Positions 35,326 through 45,851 of a DNA stretch of 64,000 bases are shown here, one piece after another (the stretch's first letter is position 1; each line of letters starts with the position of its first letter). The notes under the pieces were generated by a model, which made no database searches, had not been told where the DNA came from, and was given only the letters and a program-made list of their open reading frames with translations. A program made the position numbers and the translations under genes. Origin of the DNA: Sisyra terminalis (taxonomy: Eukaryota; Arthropoda; Insecta; Neuroptera; Sisyridae); assembly GCA_958496175.1 (NCBI GenBank), contig OY292275.1, positions 34,983,701 through 35,047,700 on the forward strand, read 5' to 3'.

Positions 35326-37079
35326 ACCATACAGGTATTAGACACAGGTATCAATGCTGAAAATCTATCTTTTTCCGTATGTCCTAAGATTCGAGAATCT
35401 ATGTAATGAGCAAACTCTGTAGATTTCACAAGGGATTAAGGACACCTGACAAATTTTGCTTCATTAAAAACCATGCATTGCAATTATTTTATTAACCACA
35501 TGTGAATTTTGGCTTATGTTACTAAAAGCAAATATTTCTTTCAAAGTAATCATTGAATGATTTTCAACTCGTCCTTTTCGCTATAACACTATTTAGAAGA
35601 AAATGTGATAAGGGAAAAGACATTTTCGAACACTATAGAATTAAATTACCTACTAACATTTAAATTCAATTTCTTTTATCTCCCAAATATTTTTCTCAAA
35701 TGTAAGTCTTCAATACTATATTATTCCATTTTTTTTTTTACTTGATAGGTTTACAGCAAAAACATAAAACAATAAATCAAATATGAATTTTCTTTCTCTA
35801 TTTAAATATAAATATCCGTATAGGTTTTTTAAAAAAATGTGTATCCGCTTTTTTCTCAGAACTGATAATATTTTTTATTAAAAAGAAATAAAACAACTGT
35901 TCTTCACTGCTTTTAGCATGAATGAATACATATTTTATAATTTTTTTTCCTCAAGAAAAATATTTATGTATTTTATACTTGTGTACATTTCAACAAACAA
36001 AATTCCTTGTTTTTACTCATTTTATATTAAAATCGTAAAGAGAACTGACTTTAAATATAAAAAATAATTAAAGCTTATTGGTTTTTAAAAAAAAACTTAG
36101 CAATATTCAACTTGGTTAGAAAAATAGTGTTTCGGAATTCGAAAAATCTAATTCCAATAAGAAATGCGAGATATCAATATTAAAACGTACACTACATTGA
36201 TAAGTGGGTACTGGCAAAAAGAAAGCTCGTATTTACATCAAAACTTTTCTAATATTTGTAAAATGAAATAAAAATGCTCCTTTAACAGAAAAATGCAGTA
36301 TTTCAGCTCTAGTTATAAAGGAAATGCATCCCCATACATATGTACATGCATGTGTGCATACCTCCACGCAGAGATAGGTGGAAACTGCAAGAATCGATCG
36401 AGGAAATTCAACGTAAAATTTCTTGTCCAGGTCAAGATTTGAGACAATCCAATTTCAAAAAGATCTAACAATTTTTTTAACGGACATAAATTAATTCTAA
36501 ATGGGGGACATTTTTAAATAATAATATATTTCTGTTTTTATTTTCGTATATGTTCTATCATTTATATATTTATTTATTTTATTACTAGATACTATTTTCT
36601 TTAAAATTCAATCAATTTTGAGATCATTAATGACAAAATAGTATTAATTAAAAGTATTATGTAAAAAAGATGACAACAAATGAGTAGTTAAGGATAATTT
36701 CAAAAGAATTTTTTATGTTTTTTTTTTGAAATACGATCTGGCGATCTTTTGATTGATATTTTTTGCTTATTTTAATTAGTTACTTTAACCGGCTCATTAC
36801 TTAAAATCTGTTAATAGATTTTTAAACATTTTAAAGTATATCTTTCTTTTTTTTTAATCAAACTTAGATCATTGTTACAATAAAAATCGACAAAGCGTAT
36901 GATAAGAATAAAATATATTTACTCACCTCCTGCAATTTCTTTTCAAATGCCAACTTTTCAAGTCATGAAAATACTACCAGCATGTCATTTCAATTCATGT
37001 TTTGAAAATAAAAATTCAATCTAATTTTTGTATGGCATATAACTTATTTAATTAATCGGGTCACTCGAAGAATGCAAAA
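35326..37079. other. AT-rich spacer
   Basis: No gene is supported. A strong minus-strand donor-like site (GCAGGAG|GTGAGTAAAT, complement at about 36918-36935) lies near its right edge and is discussed with the CpG-rich island. Confidence 0.45.
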
Positions 37080-37560
37080 CCGTGCTGATAAACCGAGCTT
37101 TAATTTTCTGTAGGAAGATTTTCCGATCTGTGTTTGACCGTATCTAAAGCTGGAACGTAACCGACGCACTCCAGAGTAACGCGACGTCTATACTGAGCGC
37201 AACCGTTTGTAGCGGTACCAGAGATAGTCCCACAAATACAGACGCAATTTTCCGATCCACGTTTTCCATCGCTAACCGTCACTCACATGGAAACGTGTGT
37301 GTATACGTTGTCGTCTACATCAGGAAAATTGGGAGGAGGTAAAAAGTCGCCTATCTCATGTTTGTATGTGTGGCGCAGCAGCAACGTTTTCATCCCACAT
37401 CGGAAGCGTCGCGACACCACCAAAACCACCCTCACCCGCTTTTGCATCCTTTACCCTCGCACATTACTTCAGCCACTTTCCAATCAGATTCAGCTTCAAT
37501 CACTTAAGTTCCTTCAAAGGTCCCAATCACAAATCTTCATTTAAACAATCAAAAACCAAA
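37080..37560. promoter_or_regulatory. CpG-rich island, candidate promoter or 5' exon region
   Basis: CpG dinucleotides are dense here (roughly thirty in about 380 bp by eye), while flanking DNA has very few. It is the least AT-rich unique sequence in the window and matches no repeat I recognise. On the minus strand, an initiator-like CTCAGTA (complement near 37191-37197) is followed about 265 bp downstream by a strong splice donor GAG|GTGAGT (complement near 36924-36932), as expected for a non-coding first exon. On the plus strand an ATG at 37287 runs 17 codons into GGAG|GTAAAA near 37338. The ORFs through the island (37100-37282 minus; 37297-37728 plus) have no recognisable domain. I infer a host promoter, possibly bidirectional. 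Confidence 0.4.
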
Positions 37561-38643
37561 GCACTCACAACAAATTGGTGCAACAAAGAAAAAGCTCATC
37601 AAAAGCAAGCAAAAAAAATCGTCACATGCAATTTGAACATTACATTAAAACTATTCGTGCTTGTAAAATATATTGCCCAATCTAGTGATTTTTACGGTCT
37701 ATTTTTAATATATTTATGTCTGCTTTAATCTGTATTCACCCCCATATGGTATTTTTATACGTATTTAGTATTCATCACACATTCACACAAAGTACGACGG
37801 CGATAACATTAGGATTGGATCCTCCTTCCATAGATTTGTTGTTGATTTCAAACTATTTGATGAAAACTAATTGAACGATTCAACGTGACATAATGAAATT
37901 TAATTCAAAACACAGAAATAAATTATTTGAACTGAACACATCCAATAAGCAGAGAATAGATAGCATGAATTCTAGATCAAAGAGAGAAAATCTGTTTAAA
38001 GCGAAGACAGAGAGGGTTTTTTTAAATTAAAACCTCAAATAAAAATTCTTTTATTTTACTAAATTTCAACCAAAATTGATTTCAGTTGCTCAAATCACTT
38101 TTTTTATGTTGAAAATCAGTTGTTATCATGTTGAAGGTAGGTATTGATTTGGAGAGTAGCCTCAAATCAAACAACCAAATAACACATTTAACAATAAATT
38201 GATTTTTTGCTTTTACAATAAATTTAATAATTATTTTCACCTTTTCACCAACAGAACTTTACATTTTACATACTTTTCAAAATTATTTATAAATATTTAT
38301 AGTTAAGTACATATTTTTGTACACAAAAATTAGGAAGTTTTACAACTTAACAAAATTCTTCCAATATACTGGCTGATAACATTTTCTCTTTAGAATTACT
38401 ATTTTTTATTTTATATTCTCTATACAAAAAGCAATCCATAAATAAGAAAACACGATTTTGTCGCCTTAAAAGAGGCACATCTTATTGAAAAAAAAAACCA
38501 AGGTGATCGTGGGAACCTCCTCTCAGGACCTAAGTTCTTCACGATTTCTCGTTAACTGCGAATACTATTGGGACGAAATATGTAATTTTTTTTCTAGGAA
38601 AATAATGTTAAAAAATGAATTAATTCGAAAGATTTCACAACAA

Positions 38644-39066
38644 CCCTACTAATGGCCGAGTGATCTAGGAGCCCCTCCATAACTGGTAGGTGCTGAGTTT
38701 GAATCTCATATCGGGTAAATTTTCAATATTTGACTCGTTTATTTTGAAAGTGGCGTAAGTCCATTTCAAGGACGGTCTATATATGGTGATTCTTGTTCTT
38801 GTAACTAGAACAAAGTACGTTAATTATTTAACTGCTAAGTTTTGACTAATTACTGATTTCATTTTAGTTGTTAACAAAAACGCCAATTATTCCATCCTCC
38901 TTAGTATCTTATGTTCCTATGGTTAAAAATGATAACACTATAGGGTTTGTTCTTGAAATGGACCTAACTCACTTTCAAAATAAACGGTTCATTTCTCGAT
39001 TTACGGTTTTTTATTAATCATAGAGTCGCTAGAGACCCTGAAAGATATAAAATGACGGTAACAATT
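38644..39066 (+). mobile_element. tRNA-derived SINE copy 6, interrupted
   Basis: Head at 38644-38731: A-box-like TGGCCGAGTGATCTAGG, B-box-like GAGTTTGAATCTCATATCGG, then GTAAATTTTCAATATTT. The tail resumes at 38995 with CTCGATTTACGG, TTTTTTATTAATCATAGAGT and ends ATGACGGTAAC. A 259-bp inverted-repeat element sits between. Removing it with one copy of ATTT restores CAATATTTCTCGATTTACGG, the expected family sequence. Confidence 0.8.
38732..38990. mobile_element. 259-bp inverted-repeat MITE inserted in SINE
   Basis: Terminal inverted repeats: GACTCGTTTATTTTGAAAGT, GGCGTAAGTCCATTTCAAG on the left and the complement of GAACCGTTTATTTTGAAAGT, GAGTTAGGTCCATTTCAAG on the right. It is flanked by ATTT on both sides (38728-38731 and 38991-38994). 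The SINE target gives an independent record of the empty site, so the boundaries and the 4-bp duplication are well supported. No ORF. A related terminus occurs at 58634-58671. Confidence 0.8.
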
Positions 39067-39291
39067 TTAAAAAAAAACATTTAATATTTCAGGAAAAATA
39101 TTCATTTATTGAAATTATAAACGAAATACTAAATCTGAATTGATCAAAAATAAAAACTAAAGAAAAGTCAAAGAGGCTACGTAAAAGTTATAATAGGAGC
39201 GTCATAATATCCTCACGGCTATATATTTTCTTGTATTTATATAATTTCTTTTAAGTTCTCTAACGACGTTACATAATTTGCAATTCTGCTC

Positions 39292-39575
39292 TCATCCTTG
39301 TCTTCAGTACCAGATTAATTGCTACAGTGTGCTAGTCGATGAAACACATGTACCTTTCCTGATTTATGCTAAACACTAACCCTCAAAACTCTGATGGCAT
39401 CCCTCGTTCCTTTTATTTTACTCAAACCAAATTGATTATAATCCAGCATTTTTTTATGTTTCTGTCCAATCTTCTGTTTAGGATTTCGCTAAAAACTATA
39501 GGTGGGAAATGAAATTGATAACTCTATACTCACTGCACTTTATCGCTTGAGGTTTCTTTTTCAGAACTTTCATGG
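39292..39575 (-). pseudogene. Decayed LINE reverse-transcriptase fingers region
   Basis: The minus strand gives KKKPQAIKCSEYRVINFISH, ILNRRLDRNIKK, NQFGLSKIKGTRDAIRVLRV and then, in another frame, MCFID. These correspond to the LINE patterns PKKxxAxKCSEYRxISLxSH, KILxxRLxxKIxx, QFGFRxGxGTRDAIxxLR and CFIDxxKAFD. At least two frameshifts and several stops are present. It is probably from the same broad LINE family as the relic at 9.5-11.3 kb, but a different part of the protein. Confidence 0.7.
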
Positions 39576-42555
39576 TACCATCTAAAAAGTTTGAAGTTGT
39601 GAAGTTAGTGTCATTGATTATTTTTCACAGTTAACATGTAATATTAATAATAAGTATTTATCATCAACTCCTTTTGGTACTTACCATGGTTCTTTTGAAG
39701 CTTTTGAATCTATGATTTTTACCATTATGTAATGATCTTTTACAATTTTTTAATTTAATGTTTGATATAGCTATATAATAGGCTACTTGTTAGTTAATTA
39801 TTTCGTGTTTTATGGACAATAATACACGGTCAAATTTCTTTGTATACGATTCCAAGATAAATGGTTTCCCCTAATTAATTACTTTTTTTATTATTTTAAC
39901 ATTAATAACTAATTAAAACATTAATAACTTCATTAATCCTTAAAATTTACCATACTTTACACTTTTAAAATATCCCCTCCCCCTTCAAAATTTCGATCAT
40001 CCGCAGTAAGGACCACTTTAACTTTACTTCACAACATTTTCGGTAAGTATTTTTTAGTTCGCCAGATTACAGGTGTTCGCATAAGCAATAGATGTAGAAT
40101 TTTCAATAATTGTCTCGTTTGGTTAATATTTTTCAATTTTCCTTCAAGCAATTATGGATGCTGACCCTTAAATTGGAATCAGATGAACTACAATCGCCGA
40201 AAACCAGCAAATGAAAATTAAAAAAGTGCAGATAAATTACTTGTATAGAAAAAAAAGATAAGAATATATATACTTAAATTATAAAAAAATATATATAAAA
40301 ATGATACATTATTTATAAGTCGCAGAATACGGTCGATTCTTTAACTACAAATTTTTTAATTTTTTTTAATAAAATAAAAATATTTTTAAGCTTACAATAT
40401 TTTCTTTAACTTAAATCATTGTAAATAAATGTTTGTTTACAGTTTAAATCTTTAAGCCATAGATGTTTATCTAAACTAACGAATAAGAACAAAGAAAAAC
40501 GAAAGAAAATTCAAGTTCAAAGCAAATAGTATCCAACACTTGCGTTTGTCAGATACCATTTGGTGTTATCAACCGTTTAAAATAAAAGAAGAAAAATTGG
40601 AAAGGTCTAGAATAAATATCAACTATTACCATCTTTTTAGTAGGGTCATACTATGAAGGTTTGATTAAAAGACATAGAAGAAAATGGAAAAAAACATCTT
40701 GATTTATTGGCGTAGCCCTATGTTTGATAAAATTTTCGTAAACGTTACCAATGTTTTAAATTTGAATACTTATTAAAAGCAATAAACTTTTATAGTTATT
40801 GCAAGATAAAAATATGTTCATTCTTTTAAAAGCCGATAAAGAAACCAAACAAAAAATGCTCTCCTATTTTATTGCTAATTTTTTTGTAAGTACCGGTTTA
40901 TTTTATCACAAGTTTTATCGAACTCAAATCCAATACTTATTTTTACATAATCCACTAAATTACACATAAATCAAATCATCAAAAATGTATACATACGTAT
41001 AAGTAGGAAAGAACTCAAAATTTTCTTACGCTAATGCTATATATATATATATATATATATTATGTATATGCAAAGGATACCCATATATACTTATATTGTT
41101 TGTTGGAAACAAAATTTCATCTATCCGTCGAATGAAAATATTCTTAAATATTTTGTAATTAAACATCGAAATGTATATAATTATTTTGAGTTAGAAATTT
41201 TAATAACGAGTATATATATTAGTATCTATAAATATAAGAAAAAAAATTAATTATTATTTTATGCGGATTTCGTCATCGAAAGTAGTATTGATAGCATTTC
41301 TCAGAAATTAAGTAAACATTTAAATCATGTTGTTAAGATAAAGTTGCATAAGTCGAATCCCTTAAAAATGTAGGTATAAATCGTAGGACTTATTTGAAAA
41401 TGAAAATTATTTGACAAAGTATTTACCTTGTTTTCCTGTTACTGCTATTCATTAAAATAAAATTTCACAAAGCTAACTCTTTTGGTTAAATTTAATAAAA
41501 GCTATGAACACGAAAATAGTACGACTTAGGGCACCAGCATTTTAAATCGAACCATCTATTGCTTAAGTCGTACCTACTTTAAAATTGGACAATTAAATAA
41601 AAACGTTTTTTTTTCTCAATTAATTTATTCTTCTACAGTGCTTAACCAATTAATTACAACAATAACCACAATTATATTTTATGTTTTACCAACTCATTGT
41701 TCATATTGGCGTGACGATACGACTATGTAAGTACGACTTAAGAAACAGTATATAATTAAAATGGACATGTGGATAAAGCAAACTGTTTTTACAATAAATA
41801 ACTCCTTAAATGTTACTGTTGGAACTAAAATACAATGCGTAATTCTATCGATAGGTACTCATAAACTACTAAAGAAAGAATAAAAACTTAAGTAAATTAC
41901 TGTAAACTTGTTTACCCTGTATCCTGCCACAATATCGAAAAAATATTTACTTGTAAACGTTATAAAATAATATGGTGGACAAAAAACTTGTCCAAGGAGG
42001 ACTCGTTTTGTCGAAAAAGACGTAGTTGGTGCGATTTTTTGTGTAATATTAAATTGCTACGACTTAAGCAGTAGCATCTATAAGTGGTACCTATGCTAAT
42101 ATTTAAGGGGTTTTACGTAGTTGCGAGGCTCAAAAAATACGTCTTTTTATGAATTTTTGACAGAAAAAGTTTTTATTTATCAATTAAAAGTAAAAGTAAC
42201 ACAAATAGTACCAACTTTTAAGAATATAAAAGCGCGTCGATCATGTACAAATATTGATATTTTGTCACTAATTTAAAAACTAGTTTAGGATACAAAATAT
42301 CATACCAATTAATTTTGAATTATAAGTTTTGTTACCTATCATTTACATAAGAAACGTACAAAAAAGAAGTGAGATGTGCCTACCACTTTAATTAAAAAAT
42401 GAAGTAGCCAAAACTACAAAATTCAACTTTGGTTCTAATAAAACTTTGCTTTAAATATCCGTGCGTTCGTTTGCAGGTCTTTGAAAGCTCAAGCTTTTAA
42501 TGCATCCTTGTATTTTGAGATCAAAAAAAAAATATAATCCCTGTATCTTTCCGTT
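39576..42555. other. AT-rich spacer
   Basis: No gene is supported. It contains a short (TA)n tract at about 41039-41060. Confidence 0.5.
41039..41060. repeat. (TA)n microsatellite, short
   Basis: Eleven TA units. Confidence 0.95.
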
Positions 42556-42665
42556 TTATTTTACTATAGGAGTATTTGTTACACGACTATAAAACATTGT
42601 CGTAAATTTAGAATACGACATCGCTCCTGTAGATGATGTCCCGAACGACCTCCAAAAAAAAAGCG

Positions 42666-42679
42666 CTTTATGGTAATCT
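42666..42679. repeat. Target-site duplication of Jockey element, left copy
   Basis: CTTTATGGTAATCT, identical to 45876-45889. It directly abuts the poly(T) run, which is the poly(A) tail of the minus-strand element. Confidence 0.92.
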
Positions 42680-42760
42680 TTTTTTTTTTTTATTATCATT
42701 TGTGGTTTCGCAATCTGTCCCAGGACAATAAGCGAATCTGTTGAACGCATGGACGAGACG

Positions 42761-42788
42761 ACAGGACACCCCTATTGGGGTGCCCTGT
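42761..42788 (-). promoter_or_regulatory. 3' UTR hairpin of Jockey element
   Basis: ACAGGACACCCC, TATT, GGGGTGCCCTGT forms a 12-bp stem with a 4-base loop. The single mismatch in DNA becomes a G-U pair in the element's RNA (minus strand). It starts four bases after the stop codon of ORF2. It could be a signal read by the reverse transcriptase, a mark of the 3' end, or an RNA-stability element. That is inference. Confidence 0.6.
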
Positions 42789-42791
42789 ACT

Positions 42792-44270
42792 TCACCACCT
42801 GTAGGAAAGCTCCAGGAATGTCAGGCGCTTCAGTCTAATAGTCTCCTCGCTGTTATCCAGAAGGTTCATAGCCAGGTGGCTCGGGTGATCATTTAAGCGC
42901 CCAAGGTATTTGGCGCTAAATCTGGATGCCTCTTCCTTAACAGTCGCAATGCCTAGATCTTTGTGGATGTCGAAGTTCGTGACATACCACGGAGCATCAA
43001 CGATAAGACACAGTGTTTTAGACTGAAACCTCTGCATTATTTCAATATTTGAGCTGCTGGCAGTTCCCCAAAGTTGGATTCCATACGTCCAGACCGGTTT
43101 TAAGACAGCATTATAGATCATTAGCTTACTTTCCAGGGACAGGTGCGATCCGCGCCGTAATAGCCACCACAGCTCTCTTAGCTTGTGCCCCAGTTGTTCG
43201 CGCTTTTTGGCGATATGTTTGCGCCATGTGAGTCGTCGGTCCAAATGAATTCCAAGATACTTTGCCTCTGTTGCCTGAGGTATTTGACGGTTGTTTATGA
43301 AGATGTGAGGGCAAGTATCTTTTTTGGTTGTGAATGTCACGTGCACCGACTTCTCTTCATTGATTTTTATTCTCCATCTGAGATACCATTCCTGAAGCAT
43401 ATCTAAGGCGCCTTGTAATTTTTCTGTGGCAGCTAGGGGACAATGATCGCTTGCCAGAATCGCTGTGTCATCAGCGAAGGTAGCCATTATGGAGCCGTTT
43501 ACGGTTGGCATGTCCGCCGTGTATATTAAATATAGGACTGGCCCAAGGATGCTACCCTGTGGAACCCCTGAGGTTATCTGGATAGCTGTTGATTCCACCT
43601 CTTTGTATTTCACGAAAAATTTTCGATTTGATAGGTACGCCTCGATGACCTTGGTGATTGGAGTGGGTAGCACTCTTTGGATTTTAAGTTTGAGTCCCTG
43701 ATGCCACACTTTGTCGAAAGCTTGACTTACATCGAGGAAGACGGCAGAGCAGTATTTTTTTTGGTGCAGGGAGCTTATTATAGTTTGAGCTACTCTATGT
43801 ACTTGCTCTGTGGTTGCGTGTCTTTGCCTAAACCCAAACTGGTGGGATGGAATTACGTTCCCTTCTTCCAGTATGGGTATTATTCGTTTTAGTAAGAGTC
43901 GTTCGAATAGCTTCGACAAACTAGGTAGAAGGCTTATTGGTCGATAGGATCGTACTTCATTTTTAGGTTTTCCTTGTTTGAGTATTGGGATCATTTTGGC
44001 TATCTTCCACAGTGAAGGATAGTGTCCCGTGTCAAGGATGGCATTAAAAATTCTGGTGAGAGAGGCAACCGTTTTAGAGGGTAATTTTTTCAACATTAGC
44101 CCGGTAATTTGGTCGTGCCCAGGTGCTTTTTTGATGTTGATTTTGCCTATTTCTATTTCTACTTCTTCTTGAGTAATGGTAAGAGATGTTGAGGTTATCG
44201 TTGATTGGAATGCCATAGTTGGATTATCGTTTTCTGGGTCCGTACAAGTGTCTGTAAATACTTCTCTCAA
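42792..44270 (-). CDS. Jockey-like ORF2, reverse-transcriptase half
   Basis: A 492-residue open frame from an internal Met. The reading frame is open further upstream to the frameshift near 44328-44334, so this Met is not the natural start. The reverse-transcriptase blocks are in order: RSYRPISLLPSLSKLFERLL at about 107-126, QFGFRQRHATTEQ at 144-156, SAVFLDVSQAFDKVW at 175-189 (first catalytic Asp at 180), SGVPQGSILGPVLYLIYTAD at 234-253 and FADDTAIL at 265-272 (catalytic DD at 267-268). The thumb and C-terminal Jockey-specific region follow, including RRLTWRKHI, WTYGIQLWG and APWYV. Length and order match a complete Jockey reverse transcriptase. It would copy element RNA at a nicked target site in the nucleus. 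The active-site residues are intact, but the endonuclease is in a different frame. Confidence 0.93.
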   Translation of the reverse strand: MREVFTDTCTDPENDNPTMAFQSTITSTSLTITQEEVEIEIGKINIKKAPGHDQITGLMLKKLPSKTVASLTRIFNAILDTGHYPSLWKIAKMIPILKQGKPKNEVRSYRPISLLPSLSKLFERLLLKRIIPILEEGNVIPSHQFGFRQRHATTEQVHRVAQTIISSLHQKKYCSAVFLDVSQAFDKVWHQGLKLKIQRVLPTPITKVIEAYLSNRKFFVKYKEVESTAIQITSGVPQGSILGPVLYLIYTADMPTVNGSIMATFADDTAILASDHCPLAATEKLQGALDMLQEWYLRWRIKINEEKSVHVTFTTKKDTCPHIFINNRQIPQATEAKYLGIHLDRRLTWRKHIAKKREQLGHKLRELWWLLRRGSHLSLESKLMIYNAVLKPVWTYGIQLWGTASSSNIEIMQRFQSKTLCLIVDAPWYVTNFDIHKDLGIATVKEEASRFSAKYLGRLNDHPSHLAMNLLDNSEETIRLKRLTFLELSYRW

Positions 44271-44301
44271 ATGCTCCCCAAAAAGATCAGCCTTTTCTTG
44301 G

Positions 44302-45465
44302 TCACTTCTTGCCCATTCGCCTGTTAGTTTTTTTGATGGGTGGACTTACACAAGTAGGGTTTTTTAATTTTTTAGTGGCCTTCCACAGAGAAAAGTCGGT
44401 AGTGGAAGTAGCTGTTAGCCCACTAAGAAATTTTTGAATTCCTTCGTCCTTTAGTGCCTGCAGCTTTTCTTTTAGGCATGCCGTTGCTCTGTTGAAATTT
44501 GTTTTGTCAAGAGGATTGCGTGAGTTTTGCCATTTTTTGCGGAGTTTTCTTTTCTCAGCTATCAACTCTTTAACTTCTGAAGGGTAATCTCGGCCTTTGG
44601 CAACTGCAGTCATCATTGGGGTGGAACGAATAGCTGCCTCTTTGATGCAGGTTGTAATGTCATTTACGGCTCTTTCGATTACTTCTTCCGTTTCTAGTAA
44701 TCTTGGGGTTTGGTCTGCCGTAACTAGGTCGCTTTGGAAAGCATCCCAATTTGTTTTTTTATTGTGGATGCACCCTTGTCTAGTCACTTTATTGATTGAT
44801 GTGGCTATTACTAATTCGACTGGTGAATGATCAGATGACAGTTCTGTTCCGCTATGGATATTTATGTAGTTATGATTGATACCCTTTGTCACAAATATAT
44901 CCAAAATAGCAGGTATTTTGTGTGAATCCGTTGGCCAGTAAGTTGGTGAACTTGGAGCGAGGGTACTAAGTTGCTGTTCGATGGTAACGTCATATAGCGC
45001 TCGGCCTCTCGGGGTGGCAAGTCTTGAACCCCACCATTGGTGCTTGGCATTATAATCGCCTCCAGCTATAAAGCGCTGTCCAAGTGTGTTAAAGAGTCGC
45101 TGGAAGCCCTCCTTGTTTGGCCTATGCCTTGGTGGACAGTAGACTACGGCTAGATTGAGCGGACCATTCCAATCCTCCACAGAGACGCAAGTCGCCTGCA
45201 AATAGTCTTCTTTGATTTTACTTATCTCGTGTTGCTTGATATTCTGTGATACTAATATCGCTGTTCCCCCATGGGCTCTTCCATCCGGGTGATTGGTGGA
45301 ATAGGTGTTGTAGCCTTTAATTTTGAAGAAGGTTCTCTCAGTGAAGTGCGTTTCCGTTAGGAGTAGAATGTCAATGCTTCGCATGGTCATGAGTGACTCC
45401 AGTTCCAGTTTATGCTGTGAGGCACCGTTGGCGTTCCAAAGTATTATATTGTACTTATACGCCAT
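44302..45465 (-). CDS. Jockey-like ORF2, endonuclease half (frameshifted)
   Basis: A 387-residue frame starting at MAYKYNIILWNANG, the natural ORF2 start, 50 bp after the ORF1 stop. It is an apurinic-type endonuclease domain: N11 in WNANG, E38 in LLTETHF, D137 and N139 in GGDYNAKH, D189 in ILDIFV, and D212-H213 in SSDHSPV, all catalytic positions present. A basic linker follows (ELIAEKRKLRKKWQNSRN, LWKATKKLKN). The frame ends NRRMGKK, a false end. A one-base excess in an A7 run (T7 on the plus strand at 44328-44334) moves translation out of frame, and the other frame continues into the reverse transcriptase. The nuclease would nick the target to prime insertion. As the DNA stands, the two halves cannot be made as one protein without a frame change. 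Confidence 0.92.
   Translation of the reverse strand: MAYKYNIILWNANGASQHKLELESLMTMRSIDILLLTETHFTERTFFKIKGYNTYSTNHPDGRAHGGTAILVSQNIKQHEISKIKEDYLQATCVSVEDWNGPLNLAVVYCPPRHRPNKEGFQRLFNTLGQRFIAGGDYNAKHQWWGSRLATPRGRALYDVTIEQQLSTLAPSSPTYWPTDSHKIPAILDIFVTKGINHNYINIHSGTELSSDHSPVELVIATSINKVTRQGCIHNKKTNWDAFQSDLVTADQTPRLLETEEVIERAVNDITTCIKEAAIRSTPMMTAVAKGRDYPSEVKELIAEKRKLRKKWQNSRNPLDKTNFNRATACLKEKLQALKDEGIQKFLSGLTATSTTDFSLWKATKKLKNPTCVSPPIKKTNRRMGKK
44328..44334 (-). other. Homopolymer frameshift in Jockey ORF2
   Basis: A run of seven T on the plus strand. The endonuclease frame reads through it into a stop at 44302, while the reverse-transcriptase frame is open on both sides of it. One base fewer would keep one continuous frame. 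It may be a true mutation, a sequencing or assembly error in a homopolymer, or a slippage site. Confidence 0.85.
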
Positions 45466-45515
45466 TAGTTCATCTTGGAAACCAAAATGGTTAGCAGGTT
45501 CAATAGAAACGATGT

Positions 45516-45851
45516 TTATTCAGCCTGCTTTGTTAAAATTGTTTCCAGTCTTTGGAACTGACTTTCTATCGTTTGAAGAAGTTTTTCGTTTCCGTTATTA
45601 GCGTGACTGATAGTGCTTTTGTTTTCGACTTCTGAATGGTTGTGTCTAAGGACCTGCGAGTAGCTAACTCCTGGCGTGACGAAAGACTGTTCCGTGGTTA
45701 ATGGTGGCCTAAATATTGCTGGGGTAGTTTTGTTGACTAAGTTTTGGCTGTTGATCGGAGGATATTTTTGGTGCTGTACCCGTTTGTAGGCCACACATCC
45801 CTTGTAGTTAGCCGGATGGTCTCCGTCGGAGTATCTTGGCGTTTTAGGCAT
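45516..45851 (-). pseudogene. Jockey-like ORF1 (gag-like), C-terminal remnant
   Basis: A 111-residue frame ending 50 bp upstream of ORF2. Near its start is GDHPANYKGCVAYK, the usual tail of the CCHC zinc-knuckle region in Jockey ORF1 proteins. The cysteines expected just before it are absent (PKTPRYSDGDH), and an in-frame stop lies just upstream. The end (LLQTIESQFQRLETILTKQ) is a short amphipathic, possibly coiled-coil, helix. ORF1 normally coats element RNA. Here only the last part is present because the insertion is 5'-truncated at 45875, so it is not functional. Confidence 0.85.

Noticed and set aside
37297..37728. 143-codon plus-strand ORF through the CpG-rich island
   Set aside because: The second half is ordinary AT-rich sequence. 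There is no domain, and the longer frame is explained by the locally lower AT content. I keep the island as regulatory rather than coding.
42556..42750. 64-codon minus-strand ORF containing GTSSTGAMSYSKFTTMFYSR
   Set aside because: Most of its N-terminal part is the 3' UTR and poly(A) tail of the Jockey element, so the frame is a junction artefact. The remainder was considered for similarity to a mitochondrial enzyme N-terminus but did not hold up.
43049..45601. Several plus- and minus-strand ORFs of 60-92 codons inside the Jockey element
   Set aside because: They are shadows of ORF2 and ORF1 in other frames and carry no motifs.
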